Origin: Owenia fusiformis
Lineage: Eukaryota > Annelida > Polychaeta > Sabellida > Oweniidae
Direction: 5' to 3'
DNA length: 64,000 bases
NCBI GenBank assembly: GCA_903813345.2
Contig: CAIIXF020000006.1
Coordinates: 6,686,989 to 6,750,988 of the forward strand
Both the position numbers and the translations under genes were made by a program. Of this stretch, positions 26,390-38,175 are shown in pieces (the first letter of the stretch is position 1; each line of letters starts with the position of its first letter). The notes under the pieces are model-generated. The model made no database searches. It was not told where the DNA came from and saw only the letters and a program-made list of their open reading frames with translations.

Positions 26390-29272
26390 ATGTTTGTTAA
26401 ATATTGGACTTATCTGTTTTATATTTTGCTTCTCTGTTTTAGGAATTATGTTGCCGAAACTCTCATATGGGCTCTTATCTATACTGGCTGCTTATTTGTG
26501 TTTCGTCAACAAGCATCATTTGTTGTGGCCGGTACCTCAGTGAATAACAACGTAACAACAGCAGACACTATAAAGCCGAAAGCTATACCCATACAGGAAG
26601 GAGAATTACAACATGTACCTAAAGAAAAACTTGCAAAATTCACAAAAAAATTCAAGTCACTCGTGGAGGAAAATGAAAGGATTGTTGATGAGTATAAGTC
26701 TCTTCTGGGATACACATTGGATGTTGAAGTTGAGAAGGAACGAACAGATCGACGATTTGATTGGTTGGTTAAAAAGATTGTTCTTCTAAAGAAACAACAT
26801 TTTGATGTCAAATCAAAACTTGATATGACAAGGAATGAAAGGAACAATTTACAAAAAGTTCTAAGACGTTCTAAACATTTAGAAAAACAGAACCCTGATC
26901 AAACTTTATTCCTAAGAGAAGCTGTTGCAGATTTGACAATAGAAAAAGTGAAAATGCGTCAGGATATTTCAAAATTGAGGAGAAGGTCATTGCAATTTCA
27001 GAAATTGCTACAGGAATCAACATCAAATTCTCGCACACATAATTTTTCAAATTCTGAGTCAAATGATTACATTTGGGGGTCTATGTTTCATCAGTTATCG
27101 ATTTTGCTTTTTCTCATTGCAGTTAGTCATTGCTTTGCGAACTTAATTTCAATTCCATACTCTAAATCCAAAGAAATCCAAACTGACCCTATTTCTGAAA
27201 TCGTACCACTTAACCTATGTAACGAATCATTCAATTTTAGTAGATTTACAAGCCCAATAACATCTGAAACAGTAGGTACACATATTGACACCTTGACTGA
27301 TTCTGACAGAACGCGAGTACATTCCAAAACAATGCACACACCCCTTAACCAAGATGACCCAGACCATGACATGACAATAGCAGTTGACATGAACTCAAAC
27401 GATGAGTACAACAAGAACCTCCAAGTCATCCCAATAGTTGAGCAGTGTGACTCCTCGTCTCAGACCGAATATCTAGACATGATGGTGATAAGTAGGGAGA
27501 ATAAAGTGAAAATCGACAAGCTTCCACCAACTAAGTACTGGAAGGAATTGAGAGCGAACCAACGACAGCAGTGGAATATATGTCTCGTCAACGTGACCAA
27601 CAACGACACATTTGTAAAAGATGCGTGTATAGAAACAGAAGTGACTTCAACCATTTCCTGTCAAACAGACGACGAGATGTCATCTAGCATTTTTGACAAC
27701 TATATTCAAGAAAGATTCCTACATGACCTTACATTCAGCCCTCAAAAATGTCGACTGTATGATGATACAGGCACCGAGAAGCTAGAAGATATAGAATTCT
27801 GGAATGCTGAAGACGTCAAGTCAGTCTGGTCAGCTTCTTCCTCAAGTTCACGATCTTCTCGATCCAGATGTGCCAGTCTGAGCTCATTGACGTCCGGGGC
27901 TGATAGTTTTGAACAGATGTGTGGGACACCGGATAAACTAAGTCACAAATCGTTTAATGATAGCGCTATCGAGCTTTGCAGCCTAAGAAGTCAAACAAGT
28001 TCACCCGGGGAAGCACAGCCCAATAGTAATCAGACAGAAATAATGGAAGTGAGACGCAGACCAAAACAGAATAGACGAAGAAGTTCCCAGGATATCAACA
28101 ACAGAGACAGTGCCATCAGTATGACGTTTACCGATTCTGAGTCGAATATAAGCGAGAGCTTAAATGATATGAATCAGGGCGTAAACTTTGATTTGGGAGA
28201 TTCCTTGGTACTAAGCCCAAAACAGGCCGATAGAAACGAACTCAGAAGGGCCTATAGACAGAATCATACTGATGAAGAACGATTAAAGTCAAAGAAGGAT
28301 TACAATGGAACTAACAAACACACATTTAAAGGAAACAAAAGTATAGTTTCCGAGATGGAACTATTGACGAGTTCCGATACTAGCACCCAGTACGAGAAGT
28401 TGGGGCAGATGTCAATATCTTCCCAATGTAGTGTTAAGTCGCGTGACAGTGAAACGCAATATGAACCCAAAGAAATGAAACCCATTACAAATAACTGCGG
28501 AATTCAGTGCTCCGGAGCAACGAGTGACGCAGACATAACAGAGGTCGGATCACAGCACGAAAAGTATTGGTTGAGTCAGGGAACACAATACGAGATGAAT
28601 GATATACAGCACGACCTACCCGGGGTATCTATTAATAGAAACACACCGATAAGTAACTCCCCCAGATTGAACAAAGATGAGGTGACGAAGAACCATTCGC
28701 GAGAATCTAGTAACAGAGGGACCCAGAAAGACGCTGCTGTAGAAGAACAGACAAACGCAAAAGGGAACATAGAAGGTCTTTCTAACAGCATCATAGAAAC
28801 ATCTAACAGAACGCAAGAATATGAAGATCATGGAGATGGAAAGGATGATGTGGACAACACATCAAATGAAACGACACCTGGTAAATTGGCAAAACCTTTC
28901 TCGAGAGAAAATCTTCTCAGGGTTCTTGAGGAATCCTTCCCAGACGTTAAACATCCGAGATTCTTTTCCGATATTGTGGAATATGCCATGAATATATCTC
29001 CTAGATTCGTTGCTAAGAATATGAAGCAAGGTGAGAAGAAGGATATAGAACAAGAAGAGATATATGAAAACTTAATATTGGCAAAGACTGTTGAAGTGGG
29101 AATTCCTAACATGACTGAAACTGGTGTCCAAACGGATAAAATACCATGGCTTGCGAGCCAACCATTAATTGACTATCCTCCCATGAGTCAGATTATTAGA
29201 GTTGTTAGACCAGGACCTCCCATGGTATTTGAACGATGTAAACCATACAAACCGATTATATTCAGAAGATAG
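26390..29272 (+). CDS. Unrecognised TM/coiled-coil protein with an array of Q-T (LC8-like) motifs
   Basis: An uninterrupted 960-codon frame. I do not recognise the family. Residues about 5-42 are hydrophobic, about 73-215 are a charged heptad-like coiled coil, and about 229-255 form a second hydrophobic helix. The rest is Ser/Asp-rich and probably disordered, with the basic stretch RRRPKQNRRR near 555. Recurrent motifs are EIQTD (262), SQTE (357), CQTD (424), STQYE (665), ETQYE (688), GTQYE (731), GTQKD (777) and VQTD (913). These fit the short Q-T core bound by dynein light chain LC8. A strong acceptor (a long T-rich tract ending CTCTGTTTTAG, about 26,442) lies inside the first hydrophobic segment. 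The real start may therefore be in an upstream exon, with coding beginning at NYVAETLIW. The tail ends KPYKPIIFRR at a TAG. Confidence 0.75.
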   Translation: MFVKYWTYLFYILLLCFRNYVAETLIWALIYTGCLFVFRQQASFVVAGTSVNNNVTTADTIKPKAIPIQEGELQHVPKEKLAKFTKKFKSLVEENERIVDEYKSLLGYTLDVEVEKERTDRRFDWLVKKIVLLKKQHFDVKSKLDMTRNERNNLQKVLRRSKHLEKQNPDQTLFLREAVADLTIEKVKMRQDISKLRRRSLQFQKLLQESTSNSRTHNFSNSESNDYIWGSMFHQLSILLFLIAVSHCFANLISIPYSKSKEIQTDPISEIVPLNLCNESFNFSRFTSPITSETVGTHIDTLTDSDRTRVHSKTMHTPLNQDDPDHDMTIAVDMNSNDEYNKNLQVIPIVEQCDSSSQTEYLDMMVISRENKVKIDKLPPTKYWKELRANQRQQWNICLVNVTNNDTFVKDACIETEVTSTISCQTDDEMSSSIFDNYIQERFLHDLTFSPQKCRLYDDTGTEKLEDIEFWNAEDVKSVWSASSSSSRSSRSRCASLSSLTSGADSFEQMCGTPDKLSHKSFNDSAIELCSLRSQTSSPGEAQPNSNQTEIMEVRRRPKQNRRRSSQDINNRDSAISMTFTDSESNISESLNDMNQGVNFDLGDSLVLSPKQADRNELRRAYRQNHTDEERLKSKKDYNGTNKHTFKGNKSIVSEMELLTSSDTSTQYEKLGQMSISSQCSVKSRDSETQYEPKEMKPITNNCGIQCSGATSDADITEVGSQHEKYWLSQGTQYEMNDIQHDLPGVSINRNTPISNSPRLNKDEVTKNHSRESSNRGTQKDAAVEEQTNAKGNIEGLSNSIIETSNRTQEYEDHGDGKDDVDNTSNETTPGKLAKPFSRENLLRVLEESFPDVKHPRFFSDIVEYAMNISPRFVAKNMKQGEKKDIEQEEIYENLILAKTVEVGIPNMTETGVQTDKIPWLASQPLIDYPPMSQIIRVVRPGPPMVFERCKPYKPIIFRR

Positions 29273-30996
29273 ATACATACGGCTTTGACGATTTCTTACA
29301 CACTTAACTATTTAACTTAGTAATAAGAAAATATTTTGGAAGATATATTTTTTAGTTCTAGATAATACTTTTTGAACAAAGCTTAAAATGGAACCTATCA
29401 GAGAAGCTAATATAAAAGTATGCTTGAGTTTTCTAATGATTGGACATCGTTTGTGATAGAAAATGGCACAACCACCCATTTAATCAAGAACTAAAAATAC
29501 AACTACTTACGAAGTAATATTTACCTCTTATTTTATACCATGTTACTTCAGTTGTTAAAACAAATTGCATTTACAATTGGTTTCACAAGTGATAAGGCAA
29601 AGTTACTGTATATTATAACCTAAGGTGCTTAGAATATGTTGCTCAACAGGCAATTTGCAGAAAGATTTGGAGAGGAACATTTAACTTCAATGCTTATTGT
29701 CCTCTATGTTGTAGTTATCGACATTTTGCTCTCATTTCGTTGTTTTGATCTCTCATACACACCTATTTTGTTGCTCAATTATATATTTAGATGGTGTATC
29801 TACATTTGTAAATATGCATTTCATAATGAAATGAATCCTGAATCATACGCAATCTAGAAAAAGAAGAATGTCAAAAAGTGTTTCAAAACCTCTCTCTAAA
29901 ACAGAGCAGCAAAGGGTGATGGTTTCTTTAGTATAGGTGACGGGCGAGTCGTATTATTGTATTGCCATGGTGATAGTAATCAACAATTCCCCTGCATGCA
30001 TTTGACTCAATTTATACAAGACTGCTGTTCAAAAACTTGACAGTGCTTGAGAATGTGCATCACTTGTTTGGAAGATGTTATGCTTTCGGATTTTTCGGTG
30101 GAGGGTTGTTTTATTATAACATCTTCAGTTTGCAGCTGCTATAGAGTTTATTTGGAATCATTCGAGTGAGCAGTAAAGATCCTTTAAATGTTAACATTGA
30201 AATACAATCTACGTGAGTTAAGGAAACTGGGAAAAGGGATACTCTTATGAAATATACCAGATTCACTTTAAAAATATAGATATCTATCTTAATTTTTTGT
30301 ATAGTCTGTTGCAAGAAATCATGACCAGAAAGTAATTGACTCATTCGCTCAACTTGAATTAATACTTGAAGCCATGCTCCGGACTGTATAACATATCATT
30401 TAAGGGTCTCTACTGTTTATTGGAAGTTGGTAGCTGTTTTAGTTATATAATTTATACCTCGTACACATTTTATTTTACTTTATGTATCTTAATTTGTGAA
30501 CTAGATATATTTGTGGTTTTGGGCACATATTTAGAAATTGAAATGTACATAGGATATATGAAGTAAGTTATTGATGGGTAAATACATCTGTACTTCAACA
30601 TATTCACTATAAGCTCATTCTAATAATGCTTTATAACTGATTGCAGTAATAGAAGAACAAGTAAACTTACAAATTAAGAAATGATGTTTATTCATTAAAT
30701 GTTTTATGATTTAATTCAATTTATTGTACTATATACCTACATGTATTTTATTGTTGCTTGTGATTTGAATAAATATATCTCAATATCAAATAGAATAGAG
30801 AACAGATTGTTGCATTGAAGCATCAACTGAGTATTTATATATGTATTTCTAATAACACAAGTGCCAGAAGGGAAATAACAAAAGAGCATTACAAAGCACA
30901 AAATAGGTATGAATTAATGATTCTATATACTGATATAATAGTAAATATGTCCCTTTCAAGAAAAGGATTGAGAAAAACTAAGGCAATGATAAATGG
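29273..30996. other. Intergenic, AT-rich
   Basis: This is the 3' flank of the 960-codon gene and of the convergent protease gene. It contains TTTATT words near 30,690 that could serve as minus-strand polyadenylation signals for the protease. I saw no coding exon, RNA gene or ordered repeat. Confidence 0.5.
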
Positions 30997-33498
30997 TCAA
31001 CATTTATTTGTATTACAAACCGAAGATTCAATTTCAAATTGATGACCATCTTTCATCACAAATTCTACAAGTGTCTCATTTTCGTTATTGGCATTATTGT
31101 ATGGACACTCACCAAGTCTATAAGGTGGTAACATAGAAATACACACTCTCGTTCGATATCGCATTCCGACACCACACTGTACTGAACAATTTGTATAAGG
31201 ACTGTATTCACTCCACACATTATCTTGCTCCATTGTGCTGTAAATCCAATCCAAAAATGGGCCCACATTTGTGTAAACTCCTGGGAACTTAGCAGCTCCG
31301 CACCGTACAGTGATCTGTCTGTTGTTTTCCGTAATTTCAGTCTCGCCAGAAGCTTTACTAACAATACCATACTGTGTCCATACTCCTTGTCTAAGACACA
31401 TCAACGGACCACCAGAATCACCAGGACATGAATCTGTTCTTTCCTTTGATGCACAAAACATAGTATCTGTAATGACCGTATCTGATCGTGATCCTAACCT
31501 TTTTGGGCAAAATTTCCTTACTTCTAAATTCGCCTCTTTAAGAACATCGCTGAATGTGTTTGCATGTATGCTTCCATGTGTATTGCCCCAACCTATCACC
31601 TGGCATTCTTCATTTTCCACTCTTAATGCTAGATCATCAACATTTTCAGGTAGTTTAACAGGCTGTGTATCATCGTTGAACTCAAGCGGCGGGTCAACTA
31701 CCAATATTGCTAAATCATCAACAGGCCCTCCTGTCGATCCGATGCTGTAGTTCGGATGTATAGTTATGTTTTCTGTGTGAATGGTTCTAAATTGTGTCCG
31801 CGATGGGTCAATATTAGATATGTTGTGTAAGGCAACAGAAAGATTAAATGTACAGTCGACTGGCCCTCCTCCTCTACATGGGCATAGCCCTTTGTTGAAT
31901 TCGCATATACAATGGGCCGCAGTCAGGATATGCTTAGGAGATATGATTGATCCTCCACAATGATGACGACCGTCGACGTCAGAGAGCTGAGCAATCCAAC
32001 GCCAATTGTATGGTAATGTTTCATTTCCACCAACAATGAAATGTCTCCTTGTTTCACTAAATTTCCTTTTGCCCATTTTTACTTCATTAGACTGGCAAGC
32101 ATCGACTTCTGGTATAAGATCAATGCACGGTGCATCAACCTCACCCCCATTGAATGTTTCATCCCTTCTCCCTAGCTTAACGCCACCAGATGGGCACCAT
32201 TCTCCCCTTTCTCCTACTTTTCCGTTGGTCTTAGCCCGTGAGATGCATTTGTGAAGACGGACTCGTTTCATCTGTATGCCAGAAACCTCGGATGTCGGGC
32301 ACGGGGAAAATTCCGTGGATTCTGCAAAATAAAATGCTGGTTTCACATAGATTGCATATATATTTAAGAAAAAATTAAATTTTTGGAGAGTACCTTTGGG
32401 TCACCTTATAGATATACATACTTATATGGTTAATGTGTAGTATTATAAATGAATATCTGACCTTTCTGTCCTGTTTGACACGGCCCTGTACAGTTTACGA
32501 CGTTTCCTTTTATACATTCACAATGTGTGCACCCGTCTGTTGTCCAACATGCTTTGCCTTTTACAGAAAACAGAAACAAGCATTTCAAGAAAATCTTATT
32601 GGGGTTCATAATATTTTACATCAAGAAATAATAAAGATTCATTCTATTTCGAAACAATATCCCGAGATTAAACTCAAATGGGTGTCTTTTTCATATCATT
32701 GTGAACTTTTATATGTCTAAAAAATGGAAGTAAATTGAATTAAATTGGAATAATGTAGTACCTTGCCTCAATTTCTTGTCTTTGCCATTGACGGAGCCAA
32801 CAGTGCATTTTCTACACCGTGGCATATCCGTACAACGAAAGCCACCTGTCGAGTTACAGAAGCATCTATTGCACATATCCTTGGGATTTAACCACTGCCC
32901 GTCCTCGTCAACATGCACCTAAAAGACAGCTTTCTGAAGAGATGCGAGATAAAAATACCCAAAACGCATCAAAACACTTTTGCGATAAAGTCAGAGACAT
33001 GTTTTATTATCATATTGCAACGATGTCCAAAATAATTTATTCCCAAAGGCCATTCACATCACATCATCCTACCCACTGTCGAAATCATTTCTAAAATTAA
33101 CACTCGACACTGTAAGTAATCATACCGATCTACCGTACCTTATTGTCTTGATCCTTACATACAGTTTCCTTACAGCACACGGACCACCAATATTTCGGAT
33201 GAACCACACATCGATACCCGTCCGGACATGTCCTTTTTGCTGGCCCGCGACAAGGGTATGGTATACCTTCTGGGTCGTTTAACGAATCACATTCTACTGC
33301 ATCCATTTTGCAACATTGCTGAGACTTGCATTTATAGGTATTTGGACACTGTATTCGTAAATCCTTAGAGCATGTTGCTGTGGGGTGTTTATCTTGACCG
33401 TTGTTGCACTTTTCCGAAATCGTTGTATGGATCACCATAAATACGAACGCCCATGTACATAGCCGTTTTGTGGAAGTGATAATTGAGCATCGATACAT
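30997..33498 (-). CDS. Secreted trypsin-like serine protease with N-terminal Cys-rich/VWC-like modules and C-terminal TSP1 repeat
   Basis: Exons: 33498-33139, 32918-32762, 32557-32462, 32321-30997. Phases 0, 1, 1 agree and give 645 residues. Exon 1 has a signal peptide (CTWAFVFMVIHTTISE) and two Cys-rich units (TYKCKSQQCC, GYRCVVHPKYWWSVCC). Exon 2 reads DGQWLNPKDMCNRCFC and exon 3 reads CWTTDGCTHCECIKGNVVNC, both VWC/antistasin-like. Exon 4 holds the S1 domain: HFIVGGNE activation site, TAAHC, DDLAIL and DSCPGDSGGP. All three catalytic residues are present, and the Asp before SCPGDSGG predicts cleavage after Arg/Lys. The C-terminus is a TSP1 repeat (WSEYSPYTNCSVQCGVGMRY). It is probably an extracellular zymogen cut at the VGG site. 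The substrate is unknown; defence or matrix processing are guesses. Confidence 0.88.
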
Positions 33499-35039
33499 TT
33501 TAACTTTCTATTACATGTATAACCCAGCTATCGTTTAATCATCGATATCATTAACTTTTAATGCATCATTGAATTGTGTCTTGTCGTTATTAAAATGTGG
33601 AAGTATTGTTTTATATATACTAGAACAGTAGTACCACGCTAGAATGATGTTCTGCGTTCATGCGCATATGTTTAACGGCTATATTTTGCAGGAATAATCA
33701 TCATTAATTATTTAATAAGATATCACAGGTGTTTTGACATCCACTATGAAGATAAAAACCTTTAAAACCTCAATATACATGATCATGATATAATTGTTAC
33801 TATTCATTTTTGATATGTATCTGTATTTAAAAAATGCTGTTATACCCATTGCGAAGGCTTCAGTTTTGATATTAAAAATGCTACAAAATTAACAGGACGA
33901 ATGAAATTATGTGAGCCATACAAAAACAATGAATATTGATGCATGAATGAAATTAGATAAATAAAGCAATGATACTTGTGTTTAATCGTTTAAATAAGTG
34001 TAAAATGCAAAAACAACAAAGTGACCCGGTTTCTCAGTCTCAAACATGCCACACAGAATTGCAAATGATGTTATGGATATCATAATTTTATAATCATCAT
34101 ATCCCATTACCGATATTCTTAAGACATACTTATCTGCCCATTGGTCTAACCCTATGTCATAGCATTCTGAGCATCAGATGTAATCAATATCTTAAACGAG
34201 AGACAAGTTCGCTGTTTTGTCCAATTAACAAAAATATGTTTTCTTTCAAAATATAGATGTCACCCTACTCGATCCAATTCTGTTCGCGACAAGTGAAGGA
34301 ATGCGCATCTAATGACTGCGTTTGGTAAGTTGGTCATTCACCACAGTCATTCACACAAACAAAATAAGGGCCTTTCAATAACGTGCAAAAATAAGTATTC
34401 AACCCTTAAATAACATTTGTATTTTACAATGAATATCCAAGGCAAGAATCCATACGTCAGTTCATCATCCGCGTTATAATTTTGGTGAGTTTGTCAATAC
34501 ATTACAACTAAACAAAATACCCTAAAATGTAAAAAACGTATAGATACTTTCTAGTACAATACAAGATGAGCATTCAGACAAAATGTCCATAAGAATGTTA
34601 AGTTACGGGTGGAACGAAAACATTTTTGATGGTGTAGCTATTTTTCAAAAATGTTTTTCTTTTCTGATCCTAGGTTCCACCAGTACCTTAAATGGTCAAC
34701 ATCCATCGACAAAACTGCCACCATGATAAATAAAGCACAATAACTTCCATTTGATATGTGTTTTTGCCTGTATTTTGATTGTGATGCTTTTCTGCCATGT
34801 TATTTTTGAAAAAAAATCACGACTAAAACTCTGAATTATGAGAGGCCACGGTTTACTGGAAACAAACTTATTATCGGAAGGAAGTCGGAAGGAAAAATAT
34901 TGCATTTAAAATATCAACGTTTTTTCCATTTAATGTTGCATCATGGTCCTTTTATATGTTTTTAGTTTTGATTGACGCCCAAAAGTGGTTTTGAATGTAA
35001 AATGCTCAACCCTATATAATATATTGAACTAGTTCACGA
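33499..35039. other. Intergenic region
   Basis: This is the upstream flank of the protease gene. Nothing coding was found. The only defined element is the 86-bp TTAA-flanked repeat at 34,602. The sequence is AT-rich with no extended open frame on either strand. Confidence 0.5.
34602..34687. mobile_element. 86-bp mini-MITE flanked by TTAA
   Basis: TTAA at 34598-34601 and 34688-34691 brackets a short element. Its left end GTTACGGGTGGAAC pairs with the complement of its right end, GGTACTGGTGGAAC. Inside, further short inverted pieces (AAAACATTTTTGA) complete a hairpin. TTAA duplication fits piggyBac- or Kolobok-type mobilisation. Confidence 0.6.
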
Positions 35040-35284
35040 GGTTAACAGTTCAATTATTTACTTTATGCGCGTAGAGCTTCATTCAATAGAGTAAAGTAGT
35101 TGAAAGCCGGTTGTAAGCTTCAGTTCACATAGAAAATCAAATAGAACCATGTAAAACTTATACTGAGCCAACACTCAGCCATTGGCCTTCACAGTCCCAC
35201 ATTCACACACATGTGGTAAACTTGGACAAACTTTTGACTGGATACGAATATTAGCTGGTAACCAAAAGAAGGATACTCACAAAG
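35010..35284 (+). promoter_or_regulatory. Candidate TATA promoter and non-coding first exon
   Basis: CCTATATAAT at 35011-35020 is followed about 30 bp later by a stretch ending in a strong donor AAAG|GTAAGT at 35284/35285. A 5'-UTR exon here would splice to the acceptor 'tctacttccag' at about 42,770, just before the ATG at 42,803. The link is inferred only from signal order and strand. Confidence 0.35.
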
Positions 35285-36299
35285 GTAAGTTCTTGACAGT
35301 TAACTGCTAATTAACAATTTGATGCGTTGGGATGTCGTTGATAAAACTTCATCAAATAACAAACGCCTGTGATACTGGGTGTTGTACTTTTATGATTCAT
35401 TCATTGAATTGAATGTAATTGATTTTGCTGGTACATTCCGATCATTTTTTTGTAAGATGTACAATAACAATGGGTAATGTTGGTACCAAGTTTAGTACGA
35501 AGGTATGCATAAATCAAAAGGTATCAACTTAAGTCCACAGGACGACACCTGTTTATTGTAATCATGTCCTGAGGTCGACCCGAAATCTTTTTGATCAGTC
35601 CATAAAAAATTCAACTGCATTCAGATTGTGTCGTTTTGAATAGATTACTAAAAAGATTATTATAAGGTCTATATTCTCATATACTTATATTCATGATATA
35701 TTTACGTTTGAATGTGTGCTTGTATGTTTAACAAAAATAGCTGAATTTAAATTGGGGCAAGTTTTTAGTGGTGTGTTTGACTTAAACTTATCAATGTTTA
35801 CTCCCGTGTTTGCCCTGGTTGTACAAGGGAGTGTAACCAATCAATCCTAAAATGTCTGATTTTATAAAGTTTTATATATCTGGACTAACTAGATCTAGGC
35901 TACTTGAATGACGTTTCAGTTTTGCAATTAAGGATAATTACTACAAATTTAATTAAGGTGTAAATATAAAAGTGAGGAGAACGAGGGGGGTCAATAGTAT
36001 AACATGAAATTATGATATTCATCAAAGTGTTGGCTCACGTTTGTGTCGAAGGGGCCCCTACGCCCAACAGCAAACACACTTTCCACCGTACCCATAACCG
36101 AGAAGTCACATGGACAGTTTGCTCCCAAAACCATTGGCCCCAAATTTAAATGATAGATAACTCAAATCCCCGACTCTAGAAGTTAGAAGTTGGTATTCAT
36201 CTTAACTCCAACCAAGAGAGAGAATAGCCCAGAATTCAAAGACTAGCCTGTCTTCAATATTAATCATAAATCCAGAGGTAACATGAATACAGGTTTGTC

Positions 36300-36565
36300 T
36301 TACGAATCCTGTGTTATTTCCCATTCTTACTGCAACTTATCACCCAAAGAGCAATGGTATAGCTGAGATCCAAACCATTTCCTTAACATTGACATTGAAC
36401 CTTCAAAATCGATTAGGTTTAGAAGAAATGATTTATGTTACATCTGACTTGAATAACAGCAGGAAAATTAGGGACAGCACCGAAAATACAAAAGAAATCC
36501 CACATCAAATAAAAGTACTTTTGGATTATGCTATATATAGATTGCATATTGACAATAATTCATAA
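36300..36565 (+). pseudogene. Integrase remnant of an LTR element
   Basis: The frame reads LTATYHPKSNGIAEIQTISL. This matches the HPxSNGxAE segment that carries the catalytic Glu of Ty3/mdg4 and retroviral-type integrases. It continues for about 60 residues before a stop. No other domains or LTRs are evident nearby, so this is an isolated fossil piece. Confidence 0.55.
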
Positions 36566-37776
36566 TAACTCCCTCATCATCTCCGTTACTTGCTGATCAT
36601 TAAGCAGTTCACTTGAAATAATGATGATGCTTTGCATTGAGTAGCGCTGAACCGTGATGAGACGTGCCCTGTCATGGCGTGAACCAACCATCCTCGTACC
36701 CACCATGTAATCGAGATCGTAAGAGTGCATGAACATCATCTGCTACATGAATACCACGTGTATTATCACTGCAAATAACCTTGAACTCGTCTAATTCCAA
36801 AAAGTATATATAATGCTTTCATAATACAACGCCATCATATCTTACTGAAAAGCTAATACTATATTTAGATTCACATGGCTAGTGCAAACTGATTTCACTA
36901 AAATAAGAAATCAATTCATTACTGGAGAATAGTAGTTAAATGGTGAAATACATTTATATTCAGCACCTAACTTTTGTTTATTTCAGAAAGTTAGTTAACT
37001 GCGCAGTAATCTCGTGACTTCCTTTTAGTTTGAAAACATCAGCCATGTCGAGGCCATGCTCCAAAATTTACATGATGTGACATTACAGAAAAGCATCGAA
37101 ATACAAGAGGTTAAACAGTAGTCAGTCAAAGCACAGACAATCCAATCTAAACAAAACTTTTGTTGATGTTGTAATAATTACATATTTTATTGGTTGCATC
37201 CAAGATGGAGTATATCGAAATTCCTTAACACGCAACGAGAATAAAGTTTACAATGGAAATTTACAATTACAAATTGCGTGGTTTTGACTTCTATTTCCAC
37301 CATTGAAATACTTTTCAATGGTTCCTAATGTTGCATTGTGTGTTTTCTTCACAAATCGTTTCCTCATTGAAAAATAACAATTTAAAACATGTTACAATGA
37401 ATTGCAAAGAATTTGAAAAATTGGACCATAGGTAGGGTTTATTCTATCAAACATGCTGTATTTAGCCTTTTATGAGGGATTTATTTTGAGATTTTGTGTT
37501 TGAAAAGGTAATACTCTTTTTTATGCGACTATATAATCATGTTGAGTAAATAATATATCTCGAACGATGTCAATAGTTGGCCTGTTTGATCAGCAAAATA
37601 GGATGTGGTATATACTTATTGTATGTTAACGACCAGAGGGCGTAGGCTTAAAAAAACTATAAAATTGAGATATTTGAGAAATTGAGAAATAAAATTGTCA
37701 ACATAGCTATTTGATTGTGCATAGAGAGGAGAGGTGCCCACTTCGAGCAGTTTTGAAAGGCACTGTAGTTTTGGCC

Positions 37777-37951
37777 TGTATTCGCGAATGCAATTTTCGG
37801 CTGACGGCTAGCGGATTAACCTACTATGTTATGAGCATCTCATTTAAATATGAATATTTCCTGCTACCATCACATTCATATTAAATGAGTTGGTCATAAA
37901 ATAAAAGATTAATCCGGTAGCCGACAGCCGAAAGCTGCATTCGCGAATACA
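37777..37951. mobile_element. 175-bp inverted-repeat element
   Basis: The left end TGTATTCGCGAATGCA is repeated as its complement at the right end. The inverted similarity continues inward for about 80 bp, including TTCGGCTG.CGGCTA.CGGATTAA. This makes it essentially one long imperfect hairpin. No clear target duplication was seen and there is no coding. Confidence 0.65.
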
Positions 37952-38046
37952 AACCTAGACTCAATAGGCAGATTAGAATCAAACTTTCACAACAAAAGTT
38001 ACATTGGATGAACTACATAATTCAAGGCAGAATATGCATGATTGAT

Positions 38047-38175
38047 CCCGGCCGATTGAGTATTGTGTTCAAAATTGTATTCAATTGAAAATTGTATTCA
38101 ATTTTGAACACAATACTCAATCGGCCGGGCAGCGGTGCTGAAAATCGGAGCATATGTGACCACGGCATAAGTTGC
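38047..38175. repeat. Perfect 31-bp-arm palindrome joined to a dispersed repeat
   Basis: CCCGGCCGATTGAGTATTGT at 38047 begins a 31-bp arm that is exactly complementary to 38099-38129, with a 21-bp AT-rich loop. The right arm runs on into sequence shared with positions 1-95. The structure suggests the end of a hairpin-type element present at least twice in this window. Confidence 0.75.

Noticed and set aside
31310-31750. 146-codon plus-strand frame
   Set aside because: Antisense to the trypsin domain.
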